Below the pieces are notes generated by a model that was not told the DNA's origin, made no database searches, and saw only the letters and a program-made list of their open reading frames with translations. 6,921 nt of DNA from the NCBI GenBank assembly GCA_021838985.1, contig JAKCCC010000102.1, positions 1 to 6,921 on the forward strand, written 5' to 3'. Positions 1-6,343 of the stretch are shown here, piece by piece. The first letter of the stretch is position 1. Each line of letters opens with the position of its first letter. The position numbers and the translations under genes were made by a program. Origin of the DNA: Planctomycetota bacterium (lineage in GTDB: Bacteria > Planctomycetota > Phycisphaerae > WQYP01).

Positions 1-28
1 CCCTCGCGATAGGAGGCGCACATTAAGT

Positions 29-41
29 AAAGGAGGCCTCC
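29..41 (+). promoter_or_regulatory. Ribosome binding site of the creatininase-family gene
   Basis: AAAGGAGG at 29-36 is a near-perfect Shine-Dalgarno, 5 nt before the ATG at 42, and it fixes that start. The SD is part of the perfect palindrome GGAGGCCTCC (32-41). A second AGGAGG at 11-16 could pair with the CCTCC at 37-41, placing the SD in the loop of a small hairpin. Whether this has any regulatory effect is unknown. Confidence 0.8.
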
Positions 42-863
42 ATGCAATGGCACGAACAATCCTGGCCGGTGATCCAAAGACTCGATAAGCGTATTCCCGT
101 CGTGATTCCCCTGGGCAGTTGTGAACAGCATGGCCGCCACCTGCCGGTTCTGGTCGATACGTTTCAGGTAGCGGCCATCGCTGAGCGGGTGGAACAGCGC
201 CTGGGGAACCAGGTGTTGATGACGCCGGCGTTATGGGTCGGCTCGTCGCACCATCATCTTGATTTTCCCGGAACGATCAGCCTGCGGCCATCGTTGTATA
301 CGCAGGTGATTCAGGATCTGGCGCGCTGTGTGCTGCGCGCCGGGTTTAAGCGCTTCTTTTTCCTTAATGGTCATGGCGGCAATGAAACACCCGTGGCGCA
401 GGCGTTGTCCGAATTGGTGGCCACCGACGATCAGGCGGATGCCTGCCATCTGGCGTTGGCGTCATGGTGGCAGGTGGGCCGGGCGGCCATGGCCCCAAAT
501 CGCCACGGCATGGCCAGCGAGGCTTTGTCCCACGCCTGTGAATACGAAACCTCCTTGATGTTATTTTTGCGCCCGGAGCTGGTTCATCAGGCCCAGGCAC
601 GGGATGTGGTCGATCGGCTCAAGAACGCGTGGGTGGACAGTTCCGCCGCGGGGGGACGGGTGGCGGTATTTCATCGTTTTGCGCGCTTTACGGCGCCAGG
701 AAGTATCGGGACGCCGACCCAGGCGACGGCCGAAAAAGGAAAAAGTCTTTTTGGCGCCGTCGTGGATGAGATCGTCCACTTTTTAGAAGATTTTGCGCAC
801 TGGCCGTTGCCTGCGGCCGCCTCGCTACCAAGGCCCAGCAAGCCTAAGGCGGCGAGACCCTAA
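42..863 (+). CDS. Creatininase-family metal-dependent amidohydrolase
   Basis: This 273-aa cytoplasmic protein belongs to the creatininase (creatinine amidohydrolase / MftE-like) superfamily, whose members hydrolyse C-N bonds in cyclic or linear amides using a two-metal centre. The signature blocks appear in order: PLGSCEQHGRHLP at 23-35, giving E28 and H30 as likely metal ligands; D39, nine residues after H30 as in creatininase; HHLDFPGT at 71-78; NGHGGN at 109-114 with H111; HACEYETS at 164-171 with E167; and GSIGTPTQATAEKGK at 220-234. Length fits the family (about 240-270 aa), with a Pro/Ala/Lys-rich tail after residue 255. The usual HAGE block reads HACE here. No signal peptide is visible. 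It precedes an SMP-30 lactonase on the same strand, 241 bases away. The substrate cannot be assigned; it should not be called creatininase proper, because most members act on other amides. Confidence 0.93.
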   Translation: MQWHEQSWPVIQRLDKRIPVVIPLGSCEQHGRHLPVLVDTFQVAAIAERVEQRLGNQVLMTPALWVGSSHHHLDFPGTISLRPSLYTQVIQDLARCVLRAGFKRFFFLNGHGGNETPVAQALSELVATDDQADACHLALASWWQVGRAAMAPNRHGMASEALSHACEYETSLMLFLRPELVHQAQARDVVDRLKNAWVDSSAAGGRVAVFHRFARFTAPGSIGTPTQATAEKGKSLFGAVVDEIVHFLEDFAHWPLPAAASLPRPSKPKAARP

Positions 864-1104
864 CCAATAGATTACATAGCCTCCGGTCCGCACGGAAGCG
901 CCATAGTTTAGCCGCCCACGGCGACCTTCGGCGAATCGTGGAGTCGCCTTTGGAGACCTTGCCGGGGTATATAGCCCCCGGTCCGCACGGAGGCGGATCC
1001 GCTTCGGCGGACTTGCCGGGGGTGGGATCGTCGGACGCCCGCAGCGCAGGGATTCCAACCCGTTACTCACGCAACCCGCTATTGTCAGAAGAGGAGCCAA
1101 CAGT
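864..1104 (+). repeat. Spacer with a duplicated 25-base motif and GC hairpins
   Basis: No gene is visible between the two plus-strand CDSs. A 25-base motif with core CCGGTCCGCACGG occurs at 876-900 and again at 971-995 with two mismatches, 95 bases apart in direct orientation. Each copy is followed by a structured stretch. After the first, GGCGAC (920-925) can pair with GTCGCC (943-948). After the second, TCCGC-TTCG-GCGGA (998-1011) forms a perfect UUCG-type tetraloop hairpin. A TATATA (968-973) lies just before the second copy, but no matching -35 box is seen. The stretch looks like two tandem copies of a degenerate intergenic repeat rather than a classical promoter. Confidence 0.6.
1091..1104 (+). 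promoter_or_regulatory. Ribosome binding site of the SMP-30 gene
   Basis: GAGGAG at 1091-1096 lies 8 nt before the ATG at 1105. It supports this start, which also places the first propeller blade at the expected distance from the N-terminus. Confidence 0.7.
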
Positions 1105-1956
1105 ATGCCCGAAAATTTTCCATTCACGCAGGTCGCCACCGGGATTCCCGGGGCCGAAGGGCCGATGTTTGATCATCGGGGCCGATTTTTTGTGGTCGCG
1201 CCGAACCAGGGATCGGTGCTGGAAATTCAGCCCGATGGCCAGCGGCGTGAGCACGCGAATACCGGCGGAATCCCGGCTGGCTTGATGGTTGATGACCAGG
1301 ATCGGCTCTGGGTAGCCGATATGAAGCTGGGCCTTTGCCGCGTAAGCCCCGAAGGGAAGGTCCAGCGGGTGGTAACCACCTATCACGGCCAACCGATTCG
1401 CGGTTGCAACGATCTGTGCTTTGATCCGGCGGGTAATTTGTACTTCACGGCGCCGGCCGGCTCCAGCATCGAAAAACCGGTGGGAGAAGTATTCACACGC
1501 AGCACCGCGGGCCAGGTCCTGCGTCTTGACGGCGGTTTTGCCTTTTCCAACGGCATCGCTGTTACCGCGGATGGACGAACCCTGATCGTCGCGGAAACGG
1601 ACACCAAAAAACTTTGGGCGTTCGACATCCTTGGCCCAGGCCAGGTGGCGAACCGGCGCGTGTGGGCGGCCTTAAGCGGCGATCACCACGGTGGACCGGA
1701 TGGCCTCGATTTCGATGTGGACGGAAATCTGCTCGCGACCAACTGGGGCGGGGGACGGATCGAGGTTTTCGATTCCACAGGCGCGCCCGTCGAGCGGATC
1801 ACCCTGCCGTTCGCCCAACCATCGAATTTGCATTTTGGCGGCGCCGACGGCTGCGATTTATGGATCACAGAACACACCAACCACGCCGTCTGGAAAACGC
1901 GCTGGCGTCGGCCGGGCCTGCTGGCGCTGCGGCGGTCAGGGACTGTCAATCAATAA
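1105..1956 (+). CDS. SMP-30/gluconolactonase/LRE-family protein (six-bladed beta-propeller lactonase)
   Basis: This 283-aa protein is of the SMP-30/gluconolactonase/LRE family, calcium- or zinc-dependent lactonases that open sugar lactones such as gluconolactone. The four metal-ligand positions of human SMP30 (E18, N103, N154, D204) have clear equivalents at nearly the same numbering: E18 in GAEGP, N102 in RGCNDL, N149 in FSNGIAV and D199 in GGPDGLDFD. Blade-type repeats of the form DxxGxLxVA or DxDGNLLATNWGG run through the sequence (about 20-255). Length matches the family. No signal peptide is seen, so it is probably cytoplasmic. The common YFTDP segment after the second ligand reads YFTAP at 113-117. 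It follows the creatininase-family gene on the same strand, and the pair may serve one catabolic route, though no substrate is evident. Its stop codon lies inside the left arm of a long inverted repeat. Confidence 0.93.
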   Translation: MPENFPFTQVATGIPGAEGPMFDHRGRFFVVAPNQGSVLEIQPDGQRREHANTGGIPAGLMVDDQDRLWVADMKLGLCRVSPEGKVQRVVTTYHGQPIRGCNDLCFDPAGNLYFTAPAGSSIEKPVGEVFTRSTAGQVLRLDGGFAFSNGIAVTADGRTLIVAETDTKKLWAFDILGPGQVANRRVWAALSGDHHGGPDGLDFDVDGNLLATNWGGGRIEVFDSTGAPVERITLPFAQPSNLHFGGADGCDLWITEHTNHAVWKTRWRRPGLLALRRSGTVNQ

Positions 1957-2056
1957 CCTTGACACTTTTCAGCGACCGCTGCCGCCCCAGGCCGCGCGCG
2001 GCTTAGCATTCCGCGCCCGCCAGACACCGACGTTCCCTGGAAATGTAAAGGTTATT
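1952..2056. repeat. Long inverted repeat between convergent genes; possible bidirectional terminator
   Basis: AATAACCTT at 1952-1960 is matched in reverse complement by AAGGTTATT at 2048-2056. The similarity extends inward, AATAACCTTGACACTTTTCAG on the left against AATAACCTTTACATTTCCAG read from the right. The roughly 65-base interior contains the 12-base palindrome GCCGCGCGCGGC (1991-2002). It lies between the stop of the SMP-30 gene, which it overlaps, and the stop of the minus-strand short nfeD gene. It could act as a shared terminator despite a large loop, or be a small degenerate inverted-repeat element. Confidence 0.5.
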
Positions 2057-2075
2057 TCTTGACGGGCCCGACCTG

Positions 2076-2576
2076 TCACCCTTGCGTCACCGCCCGTACC
2101 ACCACTTGCGCCCCCGACACGCCAACCACGACCACCGGCGTGCCCGTGGTGATGATCATGCCCTCGCTGACGCTGGCCATGCGCCGGCCATCGAATACGC
2201 ATACCCCGGCCGGCCGCAGCGTGGTGACGGCTACGCCGCGGCGCCCCGTCATGCCGGCCAGCTCCCGGTGCTGATCGGAAAACCCCTTGATGCTCTCGGG
2301 CGAAGGCCGGTGCATCAGCACGCGCCGGCCCACGGGGCTTTTAGGATAATATTTAACCCCCGCGTACAGCACGATCGGCCCGACCATCATCACCGCCACG
2401 ATGCTGATGATTCCCACGGCCGGCCCGATGAAAAAACAGGTCACCATTCCTCCCACGGTTAGAATGCTGCAGATAACCGCCAGCAAACCGTGCGCGGGCA
2501 CCACCAATTCCGCCACCAGCAGAATGGCGGCGGCCACGAAAAGTAAAGTCGCGGCGATTATAAGGTCAATCGGCAT
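2076..2576 (-). CDS. Short NfeD-family membrane protein (NfeD C-terminal OB domain)
   Basis: This 166-aa integral membrane protein is of the short NfeD type (YbbK/YuaF-like). Three hydrophobic helices lie at about 4-24, 28-50 and 55-75. They are followed by a linker and a C-terminal OB-fold domain at about 107-164 with the characteristic pattern GRRGVAVTTLRPAG, FDGRR, VSEG and GTPVVVVGVSGAQVVV. Family members partner with stomatin/SPFH proteins or with long NfeD proteases in membrane quality control; no stomatin gene is in this window. It lies downstream of the long nfeD gene on the same strand but is separated from it by 199 bases filled mostly by a MITE-like element, so co-transcription would have to pass through that element. 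The ATG at 2576 has only a weak SD-like GCGAAG upstream. Confidence 0.9.
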   Translation of the reverse strand: MPIDLIIAATLLFVAAAILLVAELVVPAHGLLAVICSILTVGGMVTCFFIGPAVGIISIVAVMMVGPIVLYAGVKYYPKSPVGRRVLMHRPSPESIKGFSDQHRELAGMTGRRGVAVTTLRPAGVCVFDGRRMASVSEGMIITTGTPVVVVGVSGAQVVVRAVTQG

Positions 2577-2594
2577 CTTCGCAGTTTCTGGTTT

Positions 2595-2767
2595 CTAAGT
2601 AGGACCGCGGAATCAACGCCGTGTTTGACGGTGGTTGTGGTGCGGACCTCCAGGTCTGCTGCTCCGTCGCCCGGCGGCTGGGGTGGGTCCCGGCCTGGTC
2701 GGAACAGACCTGCACCACAGGCACCACAGGGCCAACCCCCAACGATTCATTCTGCGTTCCTACTTAG
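2595..2767 (+). mobile_element. MITE-like element, copy 1 (173 bp)
   Basis: This is a noncoding element with terminal inverted repeats: CTAAGTAGGA at 2595-2604 and TCCTACTTAG at 2758-2767. In this copy the arm extends 5 bases outward into flanking sequence, giving a perfect 15-base repeat (2590-2604 / 2758-2772), and imperfectly inward for about 9 more. Internally there is a hairpin GCGGACCT-CC-AGGTCTGC (2642-2659). A 9-base tandem duplication GCACCACAG (2712-2720, 2721-2729) is absent from copy 2. The two copies are in the same orientation and about 95% identical outside that duplication and one single-base indel. No transposase gene and no clear target-site duplication are seen. It lies between the long and short nfeD genes. 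Confidence 0.75.
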
Positions 2768-2775
2768 AAACCCGA

Positions 2776-4380
2776 TCATCGCCGCCCGGCCGCAATCACC
2801 ACTACCTGATTTTCCTTTATTTCGGTGATTTCCACCACCGTGGCGCGGGCGATGAACTCGCCCTGGGCGACCACGTCGATAAGTTGCTCATCAAAACGAG
2901 CCTTTCCGGCGGGGCGTAAATCCGAAACCGCACGCCCCACCGCCCCGACAAAGACCGTTTGTCCGACTGTGGCCGGTTCGCGGAATAGCCGCGCTGGATC
3001 CGGCGCCGGGGTCGGTTGCAGCGCCAGCCGACGCAGCCCCGGCGTGATCTCCAGATAGCGGGCCAGCAGGATAATAATGGCGCTGGAACAGACCAGCGCC
3101 GCGGCCACGACGACTCCGCCCGTCTGCAGCGAATGCCACATGCCGGTGGTTCCCAACGAGGCAAAGGAGCTGACCAGGCCGATCAACACCAGAATCAAAC
3201 CGGGGATGGCCAGCAGGCCCAATCCGCCGAAATGCACGATATCAAAAAGAATAATCGCCACGCCCAGGATGACCAGTGCGATTTCCCACCAGTTGGCCAG
3301 GCCGGTAATCAGCGGGCCGCCGAAGAGCAGCCCCAGCGCCGCCAGGGCGATCACCCCCGGTACAAGCACGCCCGGATGGCTGAACTCGATGTAACCCGCC
3401 ACCACCATGATCACCAGCAGAATAAACCGAATCTCCGGCCCCGCCAGCCAGCGGGCCAAACGCTCCCAAAAATCCAGACGGAGCACCTCCAGGCGCCCCG
3501 TGATGTTTAAGAGGGCGGGAAGATCATCGCTGCCCAGCGCGGTCGCCTGGGCCAGACCCAGGCGCCGCCCCAGCCGGGGACCAGCCAATAACAACGTCCC
3601 GTTCTTTTTCACCCGCCGAACAAAATGCCACGGATGCACCACGGCGCCGCTGGGGCCGGCTTGCCGCCGGCGCAGCAAAGCCCGCCGCTGCGCCGGCGTC
3701 ACGAAGCGCCGCTGGTGCGTGATCGGGTTGGTCATTTCGTCAAGGCGGACGGATCTATCCACCATGGCCAGCAGCACCAGGATGGGATAGCCGTTGGCGT
3801 GGGCGGAGGCCTGCAGGTCCCGCCAGGCCGCGGACGTCGACTTGAGCTGCGGATTGGCGGCAGCCTGGCGGGCTAAGGCGCCGCGGAGCGCAAAGGCCTG
3901 CCCGTCGCCCAAATTGGCCCGCGGCCCCATGATAATCTGGCGGCACGACACGGCGATCAGCGCGGCGGGCCCAATGGCCGAACCGGAAATATACGCCACC
4001 GTGGGCAGGCCGATGTGGCGGGTAAATTGGCTAATTTTCAGCGCTGGCCCCAACATGCCACCGGCGCTGTTGAGGCGATAGATAATCAACGAGCAGCCGA
4101 GCTTGCGGGCCACGGTTACGCGCCGGCGCACGGATTCCCAGGTAATCTGATCAATCGGTCCGCGAATCGTGATCATGGCCGCATGGCGGTGGACGGCGGC
4201 TTGGATCGGTTTGACGATCCCCTGGCCGGCGAGCAAGCCCTGGCCGCTACTGACCGCCGGTCCCGTGGACAAAACCAACACCGCCAGCCCCCACCGCCGC
4301 CAGTGTCGTCCCACCGGCGCCGCTGCCGCCAAACCGGAGACATCGGGCCATCGGCCACGCGGAAAAACCATCCCCATCAC
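2776..4380 (-). CDS. Long NfeD-family protein (membrane ClpP-class protease fold) lacking the usual catalytic serine
   Basis: This 534-aa membrane protein has the long NfeD architecture. A signal peptide spans about 27-46, after basic RHWRRW. A periplasmic ClpP/crotonase-like protease domain covers about 66-285. Several transmembrane helices follow (about 317-335, 337-360, 365-382, 385-408, 421-440), then a C-terminal OB-fold domain (about 465-532). Family proteases such as Pyrococcus PH1510 use a Ser in an Ala-Ser-Ala-Gly context with a Lys partner. Aligned from the conserved IIMGP block (149-153), the Ser position is G137 and the following Ala-Gly is P138-A139. K180 sits where the catalytic Lys is expected, 17 residues before a conserved Gly. 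Loss of the nucleophile suggests a pseudoprotease, or a shifted one using S134. The reading frame opens with GTG at 4380 followed by ATG at 4377, after a G-rich stretch. A GTG at 4314 would give a more normal signal-peptide n-region. Confidence 0.9.
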   Translation of the reverse strand: MMGMVFPRGRWPDVSGLAAAAPVGRHWRRWGLAVLVLSTGPAVSSGQGLLAGQGIVKPIQAAVHRHAAMITIRGPIDQITWESVRRRVTVARKLGCSLIIYRLNSAGGMLGPALKISQFTRHIGLPTVAYISGSAIGPAALIAVSCRQIIMGPRANLGDGQAFALRGALARQAAANPQLKSTSAAWRDLQASAHANGYPILVLLAMVDRSVRLDEMTNPITHQRRFVTPAQRRALLRRRQAGPSGAVVHPWHFVRRVKKNGTLLLAGPRLGRRLGLAQATALGSDDLPALLNITGRLEVLRLDFWERLARWLAGPEIRFILLVIMVVAGYIEFSHPGVLVPGVIALAALGLLFGGPLITGLANWWEIALVILGVAIILFDIVHFGGLGLLAIPGLILVLIGLVSSFASLGTTGMWHSLQTGGVVVAAALVCSSAIIILLARYLEITPGLRRLALQPTPAPDPARLFREPATVGQTVFVGAVGRAVSDLRPAGKARFDEQLIDVVAQGEFIARATVVEITEIKENQVVVIAAGRR

Positions 4381-4483
4381 GCCCCCCCGTCGGTGTGCTT
4401 ATGCGGCCTGGCGCGGCACATGCTTTTCACTTCGGCGCCAATGATATGCCGAACGATACGCCGGTCCTGTTCCACCTGTGGTT

Positions 4484-4499
4484 GGACCTAACCAGGTCC
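4484..4499. repeat. Small perfect hairpin upstream of the long nfeD gene
   Basis: GGACCT-AACC-AGGTCC forms a 6-bp stem with a 4-base loop. It lies between element copy 2 and the nfeD start and would be in the leader of a transcript from the promoter proposed at 4677-4705. The rest of 4381-4508 shows no gene and no further recognisable signal. Confidence 0.45.
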
Positions 4500-4508
4500 G
4501 CGAAGGCG

Positions 4509-4673
4509 CTAAGTAGGACTGCGGAATCAATGCCGTGGTTGACGGTGGTTGTGGTGCGGACCTCCAGGTCTGCTGATCCGTCGCCCGGCGGCTGGGGTGG
4601 GTCCCGGCCCGGTCGGAAGAGACCTGCCCCACCGGGCCAACCCCCAATGATTCATTCTGCGTTCCTAACTTAG
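4509..4673 (+). mobile_element. MITE-like element, copy 2 (165 bp)
   Basis: This is the second copy of the element at 2595-2767, in the same orientation. Its ends are CTAAGTAGGA at 4509-4518 and TCCTAACTTAG at 4663-4673; the right end carries one extra A relative to copy 1. About nine substitutions separate the copies over 164 aligned bases. It keeps the internal hairpin starting GCGGACCT at 4556 and lacks the 9-base duplication of copy 1. Its flanks do not extend the inverted repeat as they do in copy 1, so CTAAG...CTTAG is probably the true boundary. It lies upstream of the long nfeD gene, so that gene is bracketed by direct copies. Confidence 0.75.
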
Positions 4674-4895
4674 ATCAAGATATGACGCGCTGCGCAATCG
4701 GTCAAGCCCGCGGTGAAATTCGCGGTTTACCCGGGTGCGGCTACAAACTGTGGCAGTAGCAGGCACGGTCCTACGTGCCGTAAGTTGCCGTCCTGCCGGC
4801 GTCGTCGTGGCGGCGGGAGGACGGCACATCGGAGTGTGTCCACGGGGCGGATCCTCCACCTACCACAATGAGCCATGATTTATGGCCCCACCTGT
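4674..4895. other. Gene-free stretch with GC-rich hairpins downstream of the XylR-type gene
   Basis: No coding region is supported here. Two inverted repeats stand out. GGCACG (4762-4767) pairs with CGTGCC (4774-4779) around a 6-base loop. GCCGTCCT (4787-4794) pairs with AGGACGGC (4818-4825) and continues inward with two mismatches to a stem of about 13 bp closing on a 9-base loop. On the minus strand this follows the XylR-type stop codon by about 70 bases and could slow or end transcription. There is no T-tract, so it is not a classical intrinsic terminator. Confidence 0.5.
4677..4705 (-). promoter_or_regulatory. Candidate sigma-70-type promoter for the long nfeD gene
   Basis: Read on the minus strand, TTGACC (4700-4705) is a 5/6 match to the -35 box. 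It is followed after exactly 17 bases by TATCTT (4677-4682), a 4/6 match to the -10 box. Transcription would start at about 4670, just inside the right end of element copy 2, and would read through the element to the long nfeD gene, giving a leader of about 290 nt. This is a motif match only. Confidence 0.4.
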
Positions 4896-6056
4896 TTACC
4901 CCATCTTCATCTCCCGCCGGTAAACGCTGGGCTTAAGCCCGGTGTAGCGCTGGAAGGCTGTGCTCAGCCGGCTGCCGCTGGCGAAGCCGGCGCGCCGGGC
5001 CACCCCGATCAGTTTGAAATCCGTTTCCGCCAGAAGTTTTTTGGCCAACTCCACCCGCGCCAGCTGAATTTCCTCGTGAATGCCCCGGCCCATTTCCTTG
5101 CGGAATCGGTATTCCAGGTTCCGCCGGGAAACCAGCACCGCGCTGACAATATCCGGCACCTGCATCCGTCGGCCGGCGTTCACACGGATCAGGTCCAGCG
5201 CCTTGCGCACCAGCGGATCGGCCACCATCACCCCAGCCGTCGACGCCCGGGTCACAATGCCCGGCGACGGCAGAACCAGCGGCTGGTCCGGCGGCCGCTG
5301 GCCGTTCAGCAGCGATTCCAGCAGCGACGCCGCCATCCAGCCCATGCGCCGCATCGGCAGGCGGATGCTCGAGAGCGCGGGGTGCGCCAGCGTGCAGAGC
5401 AACTCATGATTGTCCGCTCCCAGGACAGCGACGGCTTCGGGCACGGAAATTTTCCGCTCCACACACGTGGCCACGACCGTCAATCCCACCTGGTCGTTGC
5501 AGGCGAAAATGGCCGCCGGCCTGGGCAGCCCATTTAACCACTGGCCCACCTCGGGGTCCGGCTCCGACCACGCCGGCGATCGGGCTGGCTTTTTCCTGAT
5601 AAGAAGGCTGGCGCAGGAAAACCCCGCCTCCCGCAGCGCCCCGGCAAAGGCCTGCAGGCGTTCTTGGACGAAACAGGCTTCAGCCAGGCCAACGTAGCCA
5701 AAATGCCTGAATTTGCGCTCCAGAAAGTAGGCGGCCGCCATCCGGCCAACCTGGGCATTGTCCACGGTGACCCGCGCTCCCGGCGGCCGGCGGTACCAAT
5801 GGGCCAGGTCCACCACCGCGCTGCGCATGCGGACCACCGCGGCGGCGAGTTTGGGCGTCTCGATCATGCCGATGATCCCATCGGGCCGCCATTTTCGCAG
5901 CGGTTCCACCGCGGAGTCGTGGGGCGCCAGGGCTTTCCACCGCCAATGGGGCCGTTCGGCGGCGTACTGCCCGATGCCGCTCAACATCCGCTGCTGAACG
6001 CCCTTCGGTTCAAACAGCAGCGCCACCTTCCGGATGGGATATTCCTGCGGGTTCAC
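4896..6056 (-). CDS. XylR-type transcriptional regulator (LacI-like sugar-sensor domain plus AraC-type DNA-binding domain)
   Basis: This cytoplasmic DNA-binding regulator has the architecture of E. coli XylR. Residue numbers here count from the GTG at 6056. An N-terminal periplasmic-binding-protein-like sensor domain spans about 8-275, starting at RKVALLF and including FACNDQVGLTV, AVLGADNHELLC and PALSSIRLPMRRMG. A C-terminal AraC-type domain with two helix-turn-helices follows at about 279-381, with SRRNLEYRFRKEMGR in the first and GFASGSRLSTAFQRYTGLKP in the second. Family members bind a sugar and activate nearby catabolic genes; the ligand here is unknown. I prefer GTG 6056 (386 aa, close to XylR's 392). 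It has GGAG 7 nt upstream and places the sensor domain at the usual distance from the N-terminus. In-frame ATGs at 6131 (411 aa), 6101 and 6092 exist, but hairpin-forming repeat DNA reaches the 6131 ATG. Its likely target is the gene starting at 6910. Confidence 0.93.
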   Translation of the reverse strand: MNPQEYPIRKVALLFEPKGVQQRMLSGIGQYAAERPHWRWKALAPHDSAVEPLRKWRPDGIIGMIETPKLAAAVVRMRSAVVDLAHWYRRPPGARVTVDNAQVGRMAAAYFLERKFRHFGYVGLAEACFVQERLQAFAGALREAGFSCASLLIRKKPARSPAWSEPDPEVGQWLNGLPRPAAIFACNDQVGLTVVATCVERKISVPEAVAVLGADNHELLCTLAHPALSSIRLPMRRMGWMAASLLESLLNGQRPPDQPLVLPSPGIVTRASTAGVMVADPLVRKALDLIRVNAGRRMQVPDIVSAVLVSRRNLEYRFRKEMGRGIHEEIQLARVELAKKLLAETDFKLIGVARRAGFASGSRLSTAFQRYTGLKPSVYRREMKMG

Positions 6057-6243
6057 CGGAATACTCCGTGCGGTGCGGTAAGCCGGATCCATGGCCGGCA
6101 TGCCCCGCGCCACCAGCCGGGGGTCGGGCATCTCGCCGCAGCGAGTCGCCCCGCGGCAGCGGGTAAACTGTGGCGACCTGCTCGGCGCACCGGCGGCCCG
6201 GCAGGCCGCCCACGGCTGCTCCCTTCTTGACGGCCTGCGGCAT

Positions 6244-6343
6244 ATACTCGACGCGGCTTCCGACGATACGTTATTGTGGTGCAGGTCTCCAGACCGGCCG
6301 CCTTTTCACTGATACTCAACACGGCCTCTGACGACACATTATA
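6244..6343. repeat. Two diverged 32-base direct repeats flanking a relative of the element core
   Basis: Positions 6244-6275 and 6312-6343 match at 25 of 32 bases, both beginning ATACTC and running through a CGGC block to GACGA. Between them, TTGTGGTGC (6274-6282) followed by the palindrome GGTCT-CC-AGACC (6284-6295) closely resembles the core of the two MITE-like copies, which also read TTGTGGTGC followed by a hairpin closing on CTCCAG. No terminal CTAAG/CTTAG ends are present, so this is a related or decayed module rather than a third full copy. Confidence 0.5.
6338..6343 (-). promoter_or_regulatory. Candidate -10 box for the XylR-type gene
   Basis: The minus strand reads TATAAT here, a perfect -10 consensus pointing at the regulator gene. 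No good -35 match is found at 16-18 bases. The implied leader is about 275 nt to the GTG at 6056. The site is the end of one copy of a locally repeated 32-base sequence (6312-6343). The matching end of the other copy, at 6244-6275, is degenerate. Confidence 0.25.

Noticed and set aside
1..30. Possible tail of an upstream gene (stops at 10-12, 24-26)
   Set aside because: Only a few codons are visible in any frame, too little to support a coding call.
1959..1964. Perfect TTGACA after the SMP-30 gene, as a -35 box
   Set aside because: No AT-rich -10 lies 15-19 bases downstream, and the next gene is on the other strand. It is part of the inverted-repeat arm.
2625..2828. Open frame within element copy 1 sharing a protein-like stretch with a frame in copy 2
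   Set aside because: The shared peptide reflects the repeated DNA. The few differences between copies are mostly amino-acid changing, the frames continue into unrelated flanks, and the DNA is full of inverted repeats. No sign of a conserved protein.
3016..3510. 164-codon plus-strand open frame opposite the long nfeD gene
   Set aside because: It is an antisense shadow of a well-supported NfeD gene. Its composition is Gln/His/Arg-rich without domain character, typical of high-GC complementary frames.
4875..5537. 220-codon plus-strand open frame opposite the XylR-type gene
   Set aside because: The minus-strand frame encodes a clear two-domain regulator. The plus-strand frame is low-complexity His/Arg/Gln/Pro and has no recognisable motif.
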